From: Thermoflexibacter sp. | GTDB lineage: Bacteria > Bacteroidota > Bacteroidia > Cytophagales > Thermoflexibacteraceae | Assembly (NCBI GenBank): GCA_025455345.1 | Contig: JALOMS010000188.1 | Coordinates: 1 to 8,088, forward strand | Direction: 5' to 3' | DNA length: 8,088 nucleotides | Part shown: positions 7,242 through 8,088 of the stretch, in pieces | Position numbering within the stretch: position 1 is the stretch's first letter | Layout of the letters: every line of letters starts with the position of its first letter | The notes under the pieces: generated by a model | Seen by the model: only the letters and a program-made list of their open reading frames with translations | What the model was told of the DNA's origin: nothing | Databases searched by the model: none | Position numbers and translations under genes: made by a program

Positions 7242-7703
7242 TCATTCTATCGGTTTGAAAATGTATCTTTCATCATATTCTATCTCAAATATTTTCAAAA
7301 ATTCTTTATATTCTTCTATAAATGTGTGTTTTTGATGATGTTCTTCTTGATTTTCAATGTACTTGACTACCTTATCTATTGGGTTTCTGGAATAAGAGAA
7401 TGCGCCATATCCTGCTTGCCACTCAAATTTTCCTTGTACCAATTTGTTTTCGTTTACCCATTTGGAGGAACTCCCCTTGATGTCTTGTAACAAATTGGAT
7501 ATAGATTGGGTTGGGTTTAACCCCAAGAAGACGTGAATATGGTCAGGCATTCCATTGATTGCGATTAGTTTATGACCTTGATTAGTTACAATCCCTGTGA
7601 TGTATTTGTACAAATCTGCTTTCCAATGTTTTTGAATGAGGCTTTGGCGATTTTGCACAGCAAAAACGGTTTGAATGTAGATTTGGGTATATGTATTAGC
7701 CAT
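7242..7703 (-). CDS. tnpA: IS200-like (HUH/Y1) transposase, REP-associated type
   Basis: This 153-residue single-domain protein is predicted to cut and rejoin single-stranded DNA at hairpins through a 5'-phosphotyrosine link. The metal-binding HUH motif is H55-I56-H57 in GMPDHIHVFLG, and the likely nucleophile is Y115 in KVVKYIENQEEHH. KGSSSKWVNE and FEWQAGYGAFSYS between them are also typical of this transposase group. Length matches IS200-type TnpA (about 150 residues), and the frame is intact with both catalytic motifs, so it may be active. The ATG at 7703 gives the family-typical start MANTYTQIYIQ. There is no tnpB partner. The flanking inverted palindromes suggest a REP-mobilising (RAYT-like) role, but assignment to a RAYT subgroup would need a phylogeny. 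Confidence 0.92.
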   Translation of the reverse strand: MANTYTQIYIQTVFAVQNRQSLIQKHWKADLYKYITGIVTNQGHKLIAINGMPDHIHVFLGLNPTQSISNLLQDIKGSSSKWVNENKLVQGKFEWQAGYGAFSYSRNPIDKVVKYIENQEEHHQKHTFIEEYKEFLKIFEIEYDERYIFKPIE

Positions 7704-7718
7704 TTGGGTAAGGGTGCT

Positions 7719-7867
7719 AAGGTTACGCCCCTACGGGGCTTTTCTTTGTGTATCACTGTTGTCTTTCTACAAATATCATATCCCTAACGGGATAAATGCC
7801 AAATTTAATCCATTTATGGCAAAAAACATTCCTATAAAAAGCCGTTGGGCATTCAATATTTGTAGAT
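7719..7867. repeat. tandem palindromic repeat unit 1 (149 bp)
   Basis: The unit begins AAGGTTACG and holds in order: hairpin 1 GCCCC-TAC-GGGGC (7727-7739); box CTACAAATAT (7767-7776); hairpin 2 TATCCC-TAAC-GGGATA (7779-7794); an A/T-rich spacer with a TGCCA/TGGCA inverted pair (7797-7801, 7817-7821); hairpin 3 AAAGCC-GTTG-GGCATT with one mismatch (7838-7853); and the inverted box ATATTTGTAG (7856-7865). Its first half is the right inverted repeat of the transposase element. The three units at 7719-8088 account for the gene-free right end of the window; no coding frame there looks real. Confidence 0.85.
7740..7747 (+). terminator. T tract making hairpin 1 of unit 1 terminator-like
   Basis: On the plus strand the hairpin at 7727-7739 is followed directly by TTTTCTTT, giving an intrinsic-terminator shape directed rightward, away from the transposase gene. 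The same arrangement recurs in unit 2 (hairpin 7876-7888, T tract 7889-7896). In unit 3 the tract is interrupted (TTGTACTTTC). There is no plus-strand gene immediately upstream, so its role may be structural or insulating. Confidence 0.35.
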
Positions 7868-7995
7868 AAGGTTACGCCCCTACGGGGCTTTTCTTTGTGT
7901 ATCACTGTTGTTTTTCTACAAATATCATATCCCTAACGGGATAAATTCAAAAAAAATTCCTAAAAAATGCCATTAGGCATTCAATATTTGTAGAT
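7868..7995. repeat. tandem palindromic repeat unit 2 (128 bp)
   Basis: The order is the same as in unit 1: hairpin 1 at 7876-7888, box CTACAAATAT at 7916-7925, hairpin 2 TATCCC-TAAC-GGGATA at 7928-7943, hairpin 3 AATGCC-ATTA-GGCATT (perfect, 6 bp) at 7966-7981, and inverted box ATATTTGTAG at 7984-7993. It is 21 bp shorter than unit 1 because the spacer between hairpins 2 and 3 lacks the TGCCA/TGGCA segment. The first 75 bases are nearly identical to unit 1. Confidence 0.85.
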
Positions 7996-8088
7996 AAGGT
8001 TGCGCCCCTACGGGGCTTGTACTTTCAGGGTGTTTTCTATTTTCTACAAATATCATATCCCTAACGGGATAAATGCCAAATTTAATCC
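7996..8088. repeat. tandem palindromic repeat unit 3 (cut by window end)
   Basis: The unit begins AAGGTTGCG with hairpin 1 at 8004-8016, box CTACAAATAT at 8044-8053 and hairpin 2 at 8056-8071. The bases between hairpin 1 and the box differ from units 1 and 2 (TTGTACTTTCAGGGTG and on). The last 17 bases return to the unit 1 version of the spacer, beginning AATGCCAAATTTAATCC, so this unit looks mosaic. The array probably continues beyond the window. Confidence 0.8.

Larger units (their letters stand above)
7172..7794 (-). mobile_element. REP-flanked IS200-like transposase element (RAYT-like)
   Basis: The transposase gene lies between imperfect inverted repeats, about 7172-7240 and 7719-7794. 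Read outward from the gene, each side carries the GCCCC/GGGGC hairpin, an ACACAAA stretch, then the TTTGTAG box and a second hairpin. Identical blocks include ATATTTGTAGAAAGA (15 bases) and AAAAGCCCCGTAGGGGCG (18 bases). Further copies run on in tandem to the right. A Y1 transposase gene framed by inverted palindromes that also occur as extra copies is the arrangement known for RAYT/REP systems; classical IS200/IS605 elements have different left and right subterminal hairpins. True element ends cannot be fixed without an empty site, and mobility of the gene itself is unproven. Confidence 0.6.

Noticed and set aside
7572..7787. Plus-strand 71-codon frame
   Set aside because: It overlaps the transposase gene on the opposite strand and runs into the repeat; its hydrophobic C-terminus is encoded by repeat sequence.
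7719..8088. Possible CRISPR array
   Set aside because: Units are 128-149 bp, nearly identical along most of their length, and contain several internal hairpins. There are no short repeats separated by unique spacers of constant length, and no cas genes.

Overview
The window is AT-rich DNA that reads as a chromosomal segment of a Bacteroidota bacterium, probably from the Cytophagales or a neighbouring group. The evidence is the low-GC codon use, Bacteroidota-type promoter candidates (TAnnTTTG), the lack of purine-rich ribosome binding sites, and the protein types present. The genus cannot be named from this sequence.

Layout from left to right. Positions 1-62 hold the end of a hairpin-forming repeat. 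Positions 87-338 may encode a small two-helix membrane protein that starts with TTG. An NTF2/SnoaL-like protein (444-914) and an SF1B helicase of the UPF1/IGHMBP2 type (923-2896) are 8 bases apart and probably cotranscribed. A 152-base gap with a candidate promoter precedes glycerol kinase (glpK, 3049-4545). Fourteen bases after glpK comes a CoxE-like von Willebrand A domain protein (4560-5702, TTG start). A 93-base gap with a perfect TAnnTTTG element leads into kynureninase (kynU, 5796-7067). The window ends with a convergent IS200-like HUH/Y1 transposase (7242-7703, minus strand) set between inverted copies of palindromic repeats. The right-hand copy is the first of at least three tandem repeat units that run off the window end.

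The five large plus-strand proteins look like ordinary housekeeping or metabolic genes: glycerol use, tryptophan breakdown or de novo NAD synthesis, and nucleic-acid unwinding. They do not form one pathway. No phage, CRISPR, defence, tRNA or rRNA signal was seen.

The most interesting part is the repeat and transposase region at the right end. It has the architecture of REP-like palindromes with their transposase (a RAYT-like 'REPtron'): short hairpins joined to a fixed box (ATATTTGTAG, or its complement CTACAAATAT) at constant spacing, inverted pairing within units, and stem differences that preserve pairing. A diverged member with the same box and the same 4-base spacing lies at the far left end of the window, which suggests a repeat family spread through this genome.
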